From JADLHS01 sp964594985 (lineage in GTDB: Bacteria > Verrucomicrobiota > Verrucomicrobiia > Limisphaerales > JADLHS01), in NCBI GenBank assembly GCA_964594985.1, contig CAZQNQ010000001.1, positions 1 to 64,000 on the forward strand: DNA of 64,000 bases, in the 5' to 3' direction. The translations under genes and the position numbers were made by a program. Position 1 is the stretch's first letter, and each line of letters starts with the position of its first letter. The notes beneath the pieces are model-generated. The model ran no database searches and was not told the DNA's origin. It worked only from the letters and a program-made list of their open reading frames with translations. Shown here piece after piece: positions 1 to 8,644 of this stretch.

Positions 1-45
1 GATGCCATGAATTGGTTCGCCTCATGCGGCTATAGTTTTATTTAA

Positions 46-147
46 TACGCTCTAAAACCTGTTTTTACAGGAGGGAACGGAGATAACAGAGGCAAAGCTT
101 TTGGGCCAAAGACCTCTCGGTTTCCTCCGTTTGCTCCTGTTCGTTCC
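46..147. repeat. repeat debris downstream of the fucose synthase gene
   Basis: Positions 46-59 read TACGCTCTAAAACC, the same 14 bases that end the two longer elements at 14730-14876 and 34646-34794, so this looks like a decayed element end. Positions 69-147 form an imperfect inverted repeat: GGAGGGAACGGAG on the left and CTCCGTTTGCTCC on the right. It may also help terminate transcription of the minus-strand gene that stops at 153. No gene is seen in 1-152. Confidence 0.35.
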
Positions 148-152
148 AGATT

Positions 153-1097
153 CTATTTCCGGTTCGGCCCTTGCTTGAGAAAGAACTCATACGTGCGGCG
201 GATGCCTTCTTCGAGATTCACCTGCGGTTTCCAACCAAGCTTCATCAACCGCCCGCTGTCCATCAGCTTGCGCGGTGTGCCGTCGGGCTTGGACGTATCC
301 CAGACGATCTGTCCCTTGAAGCCGATGACGCGCTGCACGGTTTCCGCCAGTTCGCGGATCATCACGTCGCTGCCGTAACCGATGTTGATCATCTGTTCGT
401 CGCTGTAATTCTCCAGCAGGAAGCGGCAAGCTCGCGCCAAATCGTCGGAAAAGAGGAATTCCCGCATCACCTTCCCCGAGCCCCAGCACGTGACGGTCGG
501 TGCGTTGGCCGCTTTGGCCTCGTGAAACTTGCGGATCATCGCTGGCAGCACGTGTGAGTTGTTCAGGTCGAAGTTGTCATTGATGCCGTACATGTTCGTC
601 GGCATCGCGACGATGAAATCGCAGCCGTACTGCCGCCGGTACGCCTGGCACATCTTGATGCCGGCGATCTTGGCGATGGCATACCACTGATTCGTCGGCT
701 CAAGGGGGCCGGTGAGCAGGCAATCCTCATTCATCGGCTGCGGCGCGAGGCGCGGATAAATGCAGGAACTGCCGAGGAACAGGAGCTTCTTCACGCCCGC
801 CAGATACGCGCCGTGGATCAGCGCGTTCTGCACCTGGAGATTTTCGTAGATGAACTGCGCCGGATAACTGTCGTTGGCCAGGATGCCGCCGACCTTTGCT
901 GCTGCGATGATGACGCAGTCGGGTTTGGTTTCCGCGTAGAACTTGTTGACGGCCACGGCATCGAGCAACTCAAGCTCAGCATGGGTCCGTCCGATCAAGT
1001 TTTTGAAACCAGCCGCCGCAAACTCACGCCAGATGGCGCTCCCGACCAAGCCGCGATGGCCGGCGATGTAAATACGACTGCTATGGTCAATAGCCAT
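153..1097 (-). CDS. fcl: GDP-L-fucose synthase
   Basis: A 314-residue short-chain dehydrogenase/epimerase that should convert GDP-4-keto-6-deoxy-mannose to GDP-L-fucose with NADPH in the cytoplasm, supplying fucose for surface polysaccharide. The N-terminal Rossmann glycine motif GHRGLVG is at residues 13-19, SSCIYP at 110-115, and the catalytic YxxxK as Y139-AIA-K143; the family-typical NFDLNNSHVLPA follows at about 175-186. Full family length, ATG start. No GDP-mannose dehydratase is next to it, so the partner enzyme must lie elsewhere or upstream of the window. The polysaccharide-export genes at 26-28 kb are a possible distant partner, which is inference only. Confidence 0.95.
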   Translation of the reverse strand: MAIDHSSRIYIAGHRGLVGSAIWREFAAAGFKNLIGRTHAELELLDAVAVNKFYAETKPDCVIIAAAKVGGILANDSYPAQFIYENLQVQNALIHGAYLAGVKKLLFLGSSCIYPRLAPQPMNEDCLLTGPLEPTNQWYAIAKIAGIKMCQAYRRQYGCDFIVAMPTNMYGINDNFDLNNSHVLPAMIRKFHEAKAANAPTVTCWGSGKVMREFLFSDDLARACRFLLENYSDEQMINIGYGSDVMIRELAETVQRVIGFKGQIVWDTSKPDGTPRKLMDSGRLMKLGWKPQVNLEEGIRRTYEFFLKQGPNRK

Positions 1098-1161
1098 GCG
1101 GGACGATAGCGGAATGATTTTTCCGCGACAAGACCGTGCTTGAAGTCACGCGCAAATATAC

Positions 1162-2094
1162 TCAGGCGTTTTCCGCCGCGAGAAAGCGTTCGGCCTCAAT
1201 CGCCGCCGCGCATCCCATGCCCGCCGCTGTGATCGCCTGACGATAGACGTGATCGGAACAATCGCCCGCCACGAACACACCGGGGACATTCGTTGAAGCG
1301 CCATTCGCGCGGATGATGTAACCGTTTTCGTCTGTGTTGATGGCCGGCTTGAAAATTTGCGTGTTGGGCACGTGACCGATGGCGACGAAGACGCCTGCGC
1401 AATCCAACGCACTCTCGGCGTTCGTCTTTAGGTTCTTCACGCGCACGCCGGTGACTTTGTCCTGCTTCACGTCGAGAATCTCGGTGACAACCGAGTCCCA
1501 CACCGGCTTAATCTTCGGATTCGCCAGCGTGCGATCCGCCATGATTTTCGAGGCGCGCAACGAGTCGCGGCGATGGATCAGGTAAACCACCGAGGCGAAG
1601 CGCGTCAGATACATCGCTTCTTCACACGCCGAATCACCGCCGCCGACGACGACGAGCGGTTGGTTGCGGAACATCGGCAGCGCGCCGTCGCACGTCGCGC
1701 AATAGGTCACACCTTTCTTGTCGAGCAGATGTTCGCTTTCCAGGCCGAGATGACGATGCCCTGCCCCGGTGGCAATGATGACGGTCTTGGCTTCCACCGT
1801 TTCGTCGTCAATCTTGATCGTGAAGGGACGCTTCGAGAAATCCACGCTCTGGACGATGCTGCCGAACTTCACGCGCGTGCCGAAGCGTTCGGCCTGCGCC
1901 TGCATCTTGGTCATGAGTTCGTAGCCGTCAATGCCTTCAGGCCAACCGGGAAAGTTTTCCACGATGCTCGTGGTCGTGAGCAAGCCACCGGGTTGTTCAC
2001 CTGTGACCAGGAGCGGCTTGAGATTGGCCCGGGCGGTATAAAGCGCCGCCGTCCAACCCGCACAACCCGAACCGATGATGACTACGTTTTCCAT
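1162..2094 (-). CDS. trxB: thioredoxin-disulfide reductase
   Basis: A 310-residue FAD/NADPH enzyme that reduces thioredoxin. Visible features are the FAD-binding GSGCAG at residues 8-13, the redox-active CATC at 132-135 and the NADPH-binding GGGDSACEEA at 151-160; a second FAD motif, GVFVAGDCSD, lies near the C terminus. Length is normal for the low-molecular-weight bacterial class. The first glycine motif has Cys where E. coli TrxB has Pro. ATG start. It sits 54 bp downstream of the stop of the DUF4340 gene on the same strand and could be read with that operon, but the gap is enough for its own promoter. Confidence 0.96.
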   Translation of the reverse strand: MENVVIIGSGCAGWTAALYTARANLKPLLVTGEQPGGLLTTTSIVENFPGWPEGIDGYELMTKMQAQAERFGTRVKFGSIVQSVDFSKRPFTIKIDDETVEAKTVIIATGAGHRHLGLESEHLLDKKGVTYCATCDGALPMFRNQPLVVVGGGDSACEEAMYLTRFASVVYLIHRRDSLRASKIMADRTLANPKIKPVWDSVVTEILDVKQDKVTGVRVKNLKTNAESALDCAGVFVAIGHVPNTQIFKPAINTDENGYIIRANGASTNVPGVFVAGDCSDHVYRQAITAAGMGCAAAIEAERFLAAENA

Positions 2095-2148
2095 AGGGCG
2101 CGCAACGTAGTGGAGGACGCTCCCGAAGACAAGTCCGCGCCGCGAAAC

Positions 2149-3336
2149 TTACAACCCCGGAGCAGACGCGGGTATCTCGCTGCCAGATTCAGCCGCGGGA
2201 GGCGTCTTGTCTTCGAGCAACTCACTGCGCTTCTTAAGCAACGGCTCCACCGTCCATGCCGCGACCTGATATGTCCATTTGCCGAACGCCGTTTCAGTCG
2301 CGAGTTTCTCCTGTTGCGCCTTGAGCTGGTCCGCAAATTCCTTGTCCGCCTTCGCCTTGTCCTCGGGCTTCTCGTCGGCCACAGCCGCACGTTCCTTCGG
2401 GAAATCGCCCGTGACCGCCACGGTCAGGAGAAAATTCTCATTCGTCTTCGCGCCCACGTTCACGGTGTATTCAAACCCGTCAAACGTCGCGATCTTGATG
2501 ACCGTCGGTTGGTCCAAGCCGGATTGCTCCGGCGTCAGGCCAAGTGCCACATCGTTGAGCGACGGCGACGTAAACGGACTCGTCACGCTGGCGGATTTTC
2601 CGGAATCCAGCTTCTCGTCTGCCTGGGCGTCGGACAGCTTCCACTCGCCCGCTTCCGTCTCCCGCGTGATCGTCCACGAGTTCGTCGCTTCGGCAAACGT
2701 GACCGCAACGCTCTTGGGCTTCTCCACCTTGAAAAAGGTTTTGTTCAACCAATGCCCGGCATCCGGCGCAACGTCCGCCAGCGCGTCAGAAATCAACGCC
2801 ACGCTGTCCGTCATGCCGCTGACTTGAACATAGCGACCTTTCGGATAACCGCCCCCACCGCCAAATTCATCCATTGGCGAACTCGCCGCGCTGGTGTCCA
2901 AAATAGTTTTGCCGAGCGTCAGCGTCTGGAACGCCTTGCCGCCCGCGTCGCGGAATTCCACCACGGTCGGCTCATTCGTGCCGCTGGGTGCCAGTTCCAG
3001 TCGCGGCAACTGCGACGCCCCGACCTGCTCCGTTTGCACAATCTTCAGGTCTTTCAACTTGAGCAGAAACGCGCTGATCTCGCCAAAGTTTGCCGGATAA
3101 TCATTCCGTTGCGCGACGCGCCAGATGTCGTCCTTCTTGGCGAGCAATAATTCATTCGTGCCCCGCTTGATGGCCAGTTGCGCCACGGCGTTCACGTCGA
3201 ACTCACCAAGCAACTTCTTGCCCGCCACCGCGCCGCCACCGCTCCATGACGAGATTTGCCCGCGCCACCGGCTGATGCCCCAGACTCCCAGCACCGCCAC
3301 CAGACCCAACAGGATGAGAAATTGTTTCTTGTTCAT
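2149..3336 (-). CDS. DUF4340 domain protein of a Gld-like ABC operon
   Basis: A 395-residue protein with a single N-terminal membrane anchor (LILLGLVAVLGVWGI, about residues 7-21) followed by an exported, beta-rich domain of the DUF4340 type; the biochemical function is unknown. Its ATG overlaps the stop of the upstream GldG-like gene as ATGA, which indicates translational coupling, and it is the last gene of the ATPase-permease-GldG-DUF4340 set. This order is common in Gld-like ABC loci outside Bacteroidetes. The C-terminal part contains a Lys/Glu/Ala-rich stretch (about 325-365) that is probably helical. Confidence 0.85.
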   Translation of the reverse strand: MNKKQFLILLGLVAVLGVWGISRWRGQISSWSGGGAVAGKKLLGEFDVNAVAQLAIKRGTNELLLAKKDDIWRVAQRNDYPANFGEISAFLLKLKDLKIVQTEQVGASQLPRLELAPSGTNEPTVVEFRDAGGKAFQTLTLGKTILDTSAASSPMDEFGGGGGYPKGRYVQVSGMTDSVALISDALADVAPDAGHWLNKTFFKVEKPKSVAVTFAEATNSWTITRETEAGEWKLSDAQADEKLDSGKSASVTSPFTSPSLNDVALGLTPEQSGLDQPTVIKIATFDGFEYTVNVGAKTNENFLLTVAVTGDFPKERAAVADEKPEDKAKADKEFADQLKAQQEKLATETAFGKWTYQVAAWTVEPLLKKRSELLEDKTPPAAESGSEIPASAPGL

Positions 3337-5252
3337 TTTGCCGCCGTCAGTTTGCGTTTATAGACCGCCAGAAAAATTCCACCGACCACCACTACAAAAG
3401 GCACGGCGAAGATGTTGAGCACCGCCAGCTTTGTCTTCAGTGCGTCCACCTCGCGCGCCAGATCCTTCTTCACGCCGCGAAGCTTCTTGTCCGTCTCGGC
3501 GCTTTCCTTTTCCAGCTTGGCGAGTTCCGCCTGCTGTTCAGGCGATACGATGAAGCGCTGGTTCTTGTCCGACTTCTGCGCCTGCAATTCACCGATGCGT
3601 TGCTGCGCCTCTTGCGCTTTCTTCTGCAACTCGTCCACCACGCCCTGAAATTTCTGCGCGGCTTCGGCTTCTTTCTGGCCCACGACTTCAAACGGGCGTT
3701 TCAACGTCGCGCGACTGCGGACGGCGATGAGGTTATTATCGCCCGTGAGTTGCTCGACGGCACTCTGCGCAAAGTTCAGGTTCGCATTCAAAAACTGTGG
3801 CCTCGGGCCGAAGAGCGTCTGGACTTGCTGAATGGTGAAGTTGTCGTGGATCATGTCTGCATCGCCGACGAGGATCACAGTCGTCTCCGCTTTCGATTCC
3901 TTCAGTGAATTATCCGCCGGCTGGGCCGGAGCGTTTGTGCTGCCTGGCTCTACTTCAGGAGCGAGCTGGCTCGGATTGCCGTTGGGAAACGCTGTCTTGA
4001 ACTTACCTGCAAGCCGGATCGCGAGCGATTGCTCCTTGCCGGTTGACTTGAAATCCTTCATCGCGCCTTCTGGCGAAAGATTCGCGAGAAAACCTTCCAC
4101 GAAGCCGGAATCCTTCGTGCTCTTGAGCAGGACGGTTTGCTTCAGCCCGTCGGCGGGCGTGCCGGAAAATGCGCCGCCGGAGAAATACCACACGTTATCA
4201 ATCTGGCTGGTGATGATGTCGTCCGGGTTCAACCCTTCCGGCGTGAGGGACAACCACGTCGGACGCTGCGCGTTCGGGTCTTGGTTGTCACCGAGCACCA
4301 TCTTGAAGTTCAAATCCGCCACGACTTTGCTGTTCTCAAAAGTGACGCCCCACGCCTTCAGCAATTTGTCGAGCGTCGAACCGCCGCCGCCCATCTGGCC
4401 CATCATCGGGTTCTGCTGATTACGATTGTCCACGAGCGAATTGGCATCCAGGAACGCGACCAACTTGCCGCCACGCAAGACGAATTGATCCAGCGCGAAC
4501 TGCGCCGTCTCATTGATGTCCTTGGGATGGATGACCACGAGAACTTTGATGTCGTCATCAATCTTCTCCACCGTCATCGCGACATTTTTCACCGTGAAAT
4601 CCTTGCGCAACTCACCGATGAGCGCCCACGCGGGCTGCGGACGTTGGCCCATCTGCATCATCATCGGATTACCGCCACCGCCGAACACCGGCAACGAACT
4701 CATCACACCGATGACGGGTTTCTCCGGGTTCACGACGCGCGTGATGGCGCGGGTGATGTCGTATTCCAAAAGCTTTTCCCGGTTCGGCTGGCAGAATGGA
4801 ATGACTTCCTTGGTGTCGAGCAAACTCACCGCGATGCCGAGATAAAGCGCTTCGCCGCCGGGCAACTGCGCGCCGGTCACGCCGTCGAGCCGGGCGGAAT
4901 CTTCCGCATCGGAATCCGGCTTCGGATCGTATTTTTCGAGGATGATCTTGCCGCCGCCCACCTGCTTGTATTCGGTCAACAGATCCTCGACCTGCTTGGC
5001 GTAGTTCTTGATGCCGGCGGTTTGGGGCGAACCGGCGGCGCTTTGCGAGAAATAGAACCGGAGCTTCACCGGCGTATCCAGCTTGGCGAGAATCGCGCGT
5101 GTCCCGGCGGAAAGCGTGTAGGCTTTTTCCTGCGTCAGGTCCACGCGTTTGCGCACGCCGGCCAGGATGAAGTTCGCGGCCACGAGGATCAGCACCATCG
5201 CGATGATGCCGCCGACGGAGTAGCAGAATGTTTCGAGAGATTTCTTTTGCAT
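3333..5252 (-). CDS. GldG-like auxiliary protein of ABC transporter
   Basis: A 639-residue membrane protein. An N-terminal transmembrane helix (about 13-32) is followed by a large exported domain of the ABC-transporter auxiliary (GldG, PF09822-like) type, a Gln/Glu/Lys-rich coiled coil at about 525-605, and a C-terminal transmembrane helix (LNIFAVPFVVVVGGIFLAVY). It is thought to work with the permease and ATPase encoded just upstream; in flavobacteria the Gld ABC proteins are needed for gliding, but the transported substrate is unknown and gliding cannot be inferred here. It is coupled to the next gene by an ATGA overlap. The exported part contains low-complexity Gly/Met runs (GGGGNPMMMQMG). 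Confidence 0.88.
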   Translation of the reverse strand: MQKKSLETFCYSVGGIIAMVLILVAANFILAGVRKRVDLTQEKAYTLSAGTRAILAKLDTPVKLRFYFSQSAAGSPQTAGIKNYAKQVEDLLTEYKQVGGGKIILEKYDPKPDSDAEDSARLDGVTGAQLPGGEALYLGIAVSLLDTKEVIPFCQPNREKLLEYDITRAITRVVNPEKPVIGVMSSLPVFGGGGNPMMMQMGQRPQPAWALIGELRKDFTVKNVAMTVEKIDDDIKVLVVIHPKDINETAQFALDQFVLRGGKLVAFLDANSLVDNRNQQNPMMGQMGGGGSTLDKLLKAWGVTFENSKVVADLNFKMVLGDNQDPNAQRPTWLSLTPEGLNPDDIITSQIDNVWYFSGGAFSGTPADGLKQTVLLKSTKDSGFVEGFLANLSPEGAMKDFKSTGKEQSLAIRLAGKFKTAFPNGNPSQLAPEVEPGSTNAPAQPADNSLKESKAETTVILVGDADMIHDNFTIQQVQTLFGPRPQFLNANLNFAQSAVEQLTGDNNLIAVRSRATLKRPFEVVGQKEAEAAQKFQGVVDELQKKAQEAQQRIGELQAQKSDKNQRFIVSPEQQAELAKLEKESAETDKKLRGVKKDLAREVDALKTKLAVLNIFAVPFVVVVGGIFLAVYKRKLTAAK

Positions 5253-5270
5253 CGTAGTTCCTTGAGTTGC

Positions 5271-6014
5271 TTAGTTGCGATGCTCGCGCAGAATGACGCT
5301 GGTGGTGAACAGCGAGAACCCGATCAGCGAGAGGAAGAACAACACGTCGCGCGAATCAATCACGCCTTTCTGGAAGCCCATGAAGTGCGTCAGGAAACTG
5401 AACGAGCCGATGGCTTCGGCGACCGGCACATTGAACAGGTTTTTGAAGAACTCAAACGCCCCGCCTGTTCCGACCAGCAGCAACAGCGCGCAAACCACCA
5501 GCGAGACGATGAAACTCACCACTTGCGTCCGCGTCATCGCCGACGTGATGCAACTGATGGCGAGATACGCACCCGCCATCAACCAACTCCCGATGTAAGC
5601 GGCGAAGATGACGCCGTTGTCCGGATTGCCGAGATAGTTGACCGTGATCCACAGCGGGAACGTCAGCGCGAGCGCGATGGCGAGAAACAACCACGACGCG
5701 AGGAATTTTCCGAGAATGGCCTGCCACGGCGTGATCGGCATGGTCATCAGCAATTCCAACGTGCCGACGCGCCGCTCCTCCGCCCACAATCGCATCCCCA
5801 CCGCCGGCACCAGGAAGAGATAAAACCACGGATGCCAGAAGAAGAATGACTGCCCGAGTTCCGCGACGCCGCGTTCATAGAAATAACCGAAGAAGAACGT
5901 GAACGTGCCGCACAGCAGCAGAAAGATGACGATAAACACATACGCCAGCGGCGATGTGAAATACGCGCCCAGCTCCCGCTTGGCGATGGTTTTGATATTG
6001 GCCCAAGAGTTCAT
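5271..6014 (-). CDS. ABC-2 type permease, GldF-like
   Basis: A 247-residue integral membrane protein with about six hydrophobic helices and an early cytoplasmic stretch containing LWAEERRVGTLELLMTMP, the element that in ABC-2 permeases (GldF, NosY type) precedes the coupling region. It should form the membrane channel for the ATPase encoded at 6233-7186. ATG start at 6014; the stop lies 18 bp before the GldG-like start, so the two are co-transcribed. The 218 bp between this gene and the ATPase gene are almost filled by a dispersed repeat (6044-6214). Confidence 0.9.
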   Translation of the reverse strand: MNSWANIKTIAKRELGAYFTSPLAYVFIVIFLLLCGTFTFFFGYFYERGVAELGQSFFFWHPWFYLFLVPAVGMRLWAEERRVGTLELLMTMPITPWQAILGKFLASWLFLAIALALTFPLWITVNYLGNPDNGVIFAAYIGSWLMAGAYLAISCITSAMTRTQVVSFIVSLVVCALLLLVGTGGAFEFFKNLFNVPVAEAIGSFSFLTHFMGFQKGVIDSRDVLFFLSLIGFSLFTTSVILREHRN

Positions 6015-6043
6015 GTGATTGGAAATTGAGATGGAAAATTTGT

Positions 6044-6214
6044 TTTAACGACCGCCCTCACCCCGGCCCTCTCCCCCAGGAGAGGGAGAATCGTAAGCCG
6101 CGACTCGGGTATCTGTGAGCGGATAGCTGTAACACGCGTTTTCGAAGTTCAAAGCAATGCGCCTATTTATTCCCTCTCCCCGGGGGAGAGGGCCAGGGTG
6201 AGGGCGAGCGTCAC
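6044..6214. repeat. C-rich terminal-inverted-repeat element, copy 1
   Basis: About 170 bp. The left arm reads GCCCTCACCCCGGCCCTC and continues as CTCCCCCAGGAGAGGGAG. The right arm is CTCTCCCCGGGGGAGAGG followed by GGTGAGGGCGAGCGTCAC. The arms are inverted copies around a non-conserved 90-base core. Copies at 16690-16857 and 39911-40088 share arms and spacing. It lies inside the Gld-like operon between ATPase and permease, so transcription must cross it. Confidence 0.8.
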
Positions 6215-6232
6215 ACACAAACCCAAACTGTT

Positions 6233-7186
6233 TCATTTCGCCTGCTCCTTCGCCGTGTCCGGCATCGTGATGTTGCGGAAGACTTCATCCAACCGACCTT
6301 CCTCCGTGTGCAACTCCTCGACCTGCCAGCCGCGCGTGGCTTCGATGACTTCGCGGGTGAAATCGCCGTCGCCCGCCGTGCGTGGAAAGGCGGTGGCTTT
6401 GATGTGCGCGCCATTCGCCGACACCGTCACGCGTTTCGTCGAGCGCAACTGTCCGAGTTTTTCTTTGATCGCGCTTTCGGACTGACCGACGACATTGAGC
6501 GTGACCGCCCCGGCCCATTCGGATTTTTGCCGCAACTGTTTCGGCGTGCCGTTCGCCACGATGCGACCGCGATCAATGATGACCGCGCGCGAACAGACCG
6601 CGTCCACTTCTTCGAGGATGTGCGTGGAGAAAATGATCGCCTTCTTCTCACCCATCTTGCGGATGAGCGTGCGGATCTCGTGCTTCTGATTCGGGTCAAG
6701 GCCGTCCGTCGGCTCGTCGAGGATCAACACGTCCGGGTCGTGGATGATGGATTGCGCGAAACAGGTGCGATGGCGATAACCTTTCGACAACGTCTCGACG
6801 CTCTGATGCAGCACGTTTTCCAGGAAACAAAGTTCCACCGCGCGATTCACCGCCTTTTTCTTGGCGTCACCGCGCAAGCCGCGGATTTCCGCCGCGAAAC
6901 TGAGGAAGCCCTGCACCGTCATGTCCGTGTAGGCCGGCGCATTTTCCGGCAGGTAACCGATGAGGCGCTTGGCTTCGATCGGCTTCTCGACGATGTCATT
7001 GCCGCCGACCGAGACCTTGCCTTCAGTCGGGGCAATGAAGCCGGTGATCATGCGCATCGAGGTGGATTTGCCCGCGCCATTCGGCCCGAGAAAACCCAGC
7101 ACCTCGCCGCGTTCCACGGCGAAAGATATTCCGTCCACGGCGCGTTTCGTGCCGAAGACCTTCACCAAATTCTCTACTTTGATCAT
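6233..7186 (-). CDS. ABC transporter ATP-binding protein, GldA-like
   Basis: A 317-residue ATPase. Walker A is GPNGAGKS near residue 37, the signature is a degenerate LSKGYRHR, and Walker B is VLILDEPTDGLD with the following catalytic Glu and D-loop; an H-loop His occurs in IIFSTHILEE. The C-terminal extension is the DUF4162-like tail of ABC-2 exporters. The frame is open further upstream to 7297, but the ATG at 7186 (MIKVENLVKVFG) is where family similarity starts. First gene of the Gld-like operon (ATPase, permease, GldG-like, DUF4340). The substrate is unknown. Confidence 0.93.
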   Translation of the reverse strand: MIKVENLVKVFGTKRAVDGISFAVERGEVLGFLGPNGAGKSTSMRMITGFIAPTEGKVSVGGNDIVEKPIEAKRLIGYLPENAPAYTDMTVQGFLSFAAEIRGLRGDAKKKAVNRAVELCFLENVLHQSVETLSKGYRHRTCFAQSIIHDPDVLILDEPTDGLDPNQKHEIRTLIRKMGEKKAIIFSTHILEEVDAVCSRAVIIDRGRIVANGTPKQLRQKSEWAGAVTLNVVGQSESAIKEKLGQLRSTKRVTVSANGAHIKATAFPRTAGDGDFTREVIEATRGWQVEELHTEEGRLDEVFRNITMPDTAKEQAK

Positions 7187-7588
7187 GGTTGCGTTGCAAA
7201 ACTCTGACGAGCGAGCGATGGAAATAGTCGGATAAACCGCGTTGGTAAAGCTGTTTCTACAGCCAAACCCGGACGCTGACCCGTTCCAACGACTCACGAC
7301 TTGGACAGCCAGCGGGGAAAATGTTCAAAAAAATTTGCTCTACCTGGCGGACCGCAGACGGTCCCCGTCCGCAGCGTCGCGCCAATCCTGAAACCAAACG
7401 AACCTTCTGCACCCATTGGCGAGCAGACCCGCTGCGACTGGGGACCAGTCGCGGTCCGACCGAAAAATTTGCTGGTTCTACCGGTGAACTGCGGACGGCC
7501 AAGGTAGATCCCGCAGTCCCTTGCGAGCCGCTTGGCTGACACGGCGGTTTGGTAAACGGTCGCCTCAACGCCCTGATTGCCTGCAAGC
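7187..7588. repeat. intergenic stretch with GGTCCCC hairpin repeats
   Basis: No gene is seen. Two hairpins of the GGTCCCC family occur in opposite orientation: GACGGTCCCCGTC with the tail CGCAGCG at 7353-7376, and its inverted relative GACTGGGGACCAGTC preceded by CGCTGC at 7431-7458. Loop and tail are conserved while the stems differ but still pair. Related pairs are at 14572, 20723 and 23085. The two halves are also flanked by direct repeats of AAATTTGCT. The promoter of the Gld-like operon should lie in this stretch but none was recognised. Confidence 0.6.
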
Positions 7589-8644
7589 TTAGAGGAAAAA
7601 CCAGCGAGAAGGTTGCAGGTGAGCTTGCAATAATTCCCGGCAACGGCTCTGTTCCGTTTCAGTGGTGAACATTCGCTTGGGAAACAGAAAGCAGGTGGCG
7701 TCTTTCCGATTCCAAATCAAAAAGCACCAGCGGTTTTCCAGATAGTTCTCGTACCTGTCCCATTTAACCAAGCCGCTTTCGTTCTGGTTCACAAAGGTGA
7801 TGCCTTCATCAGATAGTACCAATTGATGGGCGGCGCGGTTCTGTTTTTGTTCCAGTCGCCACCAGAAGAACGAGACCGCAAAAAGTACGGTCACGAGGAT
7901 GCCTGTGATAATCGGGAGTGTGATGAGGAGGACGGTTCCCGGTCCATGCACGGCTTGGGGATCAGGATGCAGATATTCTTTTAGAGTGGAGAATCCGATA
8001 ACGCCGCACATCAGTAACGCCACACCTTTTACGCGCCAGGAACTGAGGTTGCGAATGAGATAATCGGAGAAGCGGAGTTGGAATTGCAGGGCCAGACCGT
8101 TCTCGGGAAGGTTCGGTGGTGCGATCGAATGAGTGGCTGCCGGGTTTGGTGCGGCCAAACTCTGGTTTGCCAGAGCGCGAAACCAATCCTGACTTGCCGC
8201 GTCAGGAAACGCGCGCTTCGGGATGGCATAGATCACGGTTTTGGCACGATTGACCAACACGAAGAGTTCGGCAGATTCCAGACATTCGGCGAATGCGGAC
8301 CAAAGCGAAGCCGTGCGGCCGGTCGAGTCGGTGAAGATCAATTCGAGTTCGGAAATTTCCAATCGGATCGTTTGCTTGTTTTTTCGGCCTGAATCTCTGA
8401 TTCCGAAATGGAGGAGAAGTAAGAATCCTGCCACCCCCAACAAGAACCAAGGTTGGTATTTTGGAGCGACTTGGTCGCGAATCCGAAAATAGCAAAGACA
8501 CAGAAAGGCGGCCATGATTCCAAGCAGGATCGCCCACGAGCGCCATCCGGATTTTCCCGTGTAATGCTCGCGCAGTTGTAGTGATTGCGCTTTCTTCAAT
8601 TCTACATCGGTCAGGACGTATTCCAATTTTAGTGGGGTTGGCAT
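7589..8644 (-). CDS. membrane protein with two YcxB-like halves
   Basis: A 351-residue protein not recognised by name. It has two similar halves: each begins with a short soluble segment (LEYVLTDVELKKA; LQFQLRFSDYLIRN), has a pair of transmembrane helices (about 35-85 and 205-265), and ends in a beta-strand-rich cytosolic domain resembling the YcxB-like C-terminal domain. Both halves end with a PKRAF/PKRMF motif (YAIPKRAFPD; FLFPKRMFTT), which supports an internal duplication. The ATG at 8644 was chosen; the frame stays open to a TTG at 8686. Function unknown. Repeats flank it on both sides. Confidence 0.65.
   Translation of the reverse strand: MPTPLKLEYVLTDVELKKAQSLQLREHYTGKSGWRSWAILLGIMAAFLCLCYFRIRDQVAPKYQPWFLLGVAGFLLLLHFGIRDSGRKNKQTIRLEISELELIFTDSTGRTASLWSAFAECLESAELFVLVNRAKTVIYAIPKRAFPDAASQDWFRALANQSLAAPNPAATHSIAPPNLPENGLALQFQLRFSDYLIRNLSSWRVKGVALLMCGVIGFSTLKEYLHPDPQAVHGPGTVLLITLPIITGILVTVLFAVSFFWWRLEQKQNRAAHQLVLSDEGITFVNQNESGLVKWDRYENYLENRWCFLIWNRKDATCFLFPKRMFTTETEQSRCRELLQAHLQPSRWFFL

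Noticed and set aside
1573..3150. Long open frame on the plus strand opposite trxB and the DUF4340 gene
   Set aside because: Arg/His-rich translation typical of the antisense of GC-rich genes, no motif, fully covered by two well-supported minus-strand genes.
4137..5849. 570-codon open frame on the plus strand opposite the GldG-like and permease genes
   Set aside because: Antisense of strong genes; composition rich in Arg, His, Gln with no recognisable domain.
7187..7297. N-terminal extension of the GldA-like ATPase
   Set aside because: The family N terminus MIKVENLVKVFG starts at 7186 and upstream residues have no similarity.
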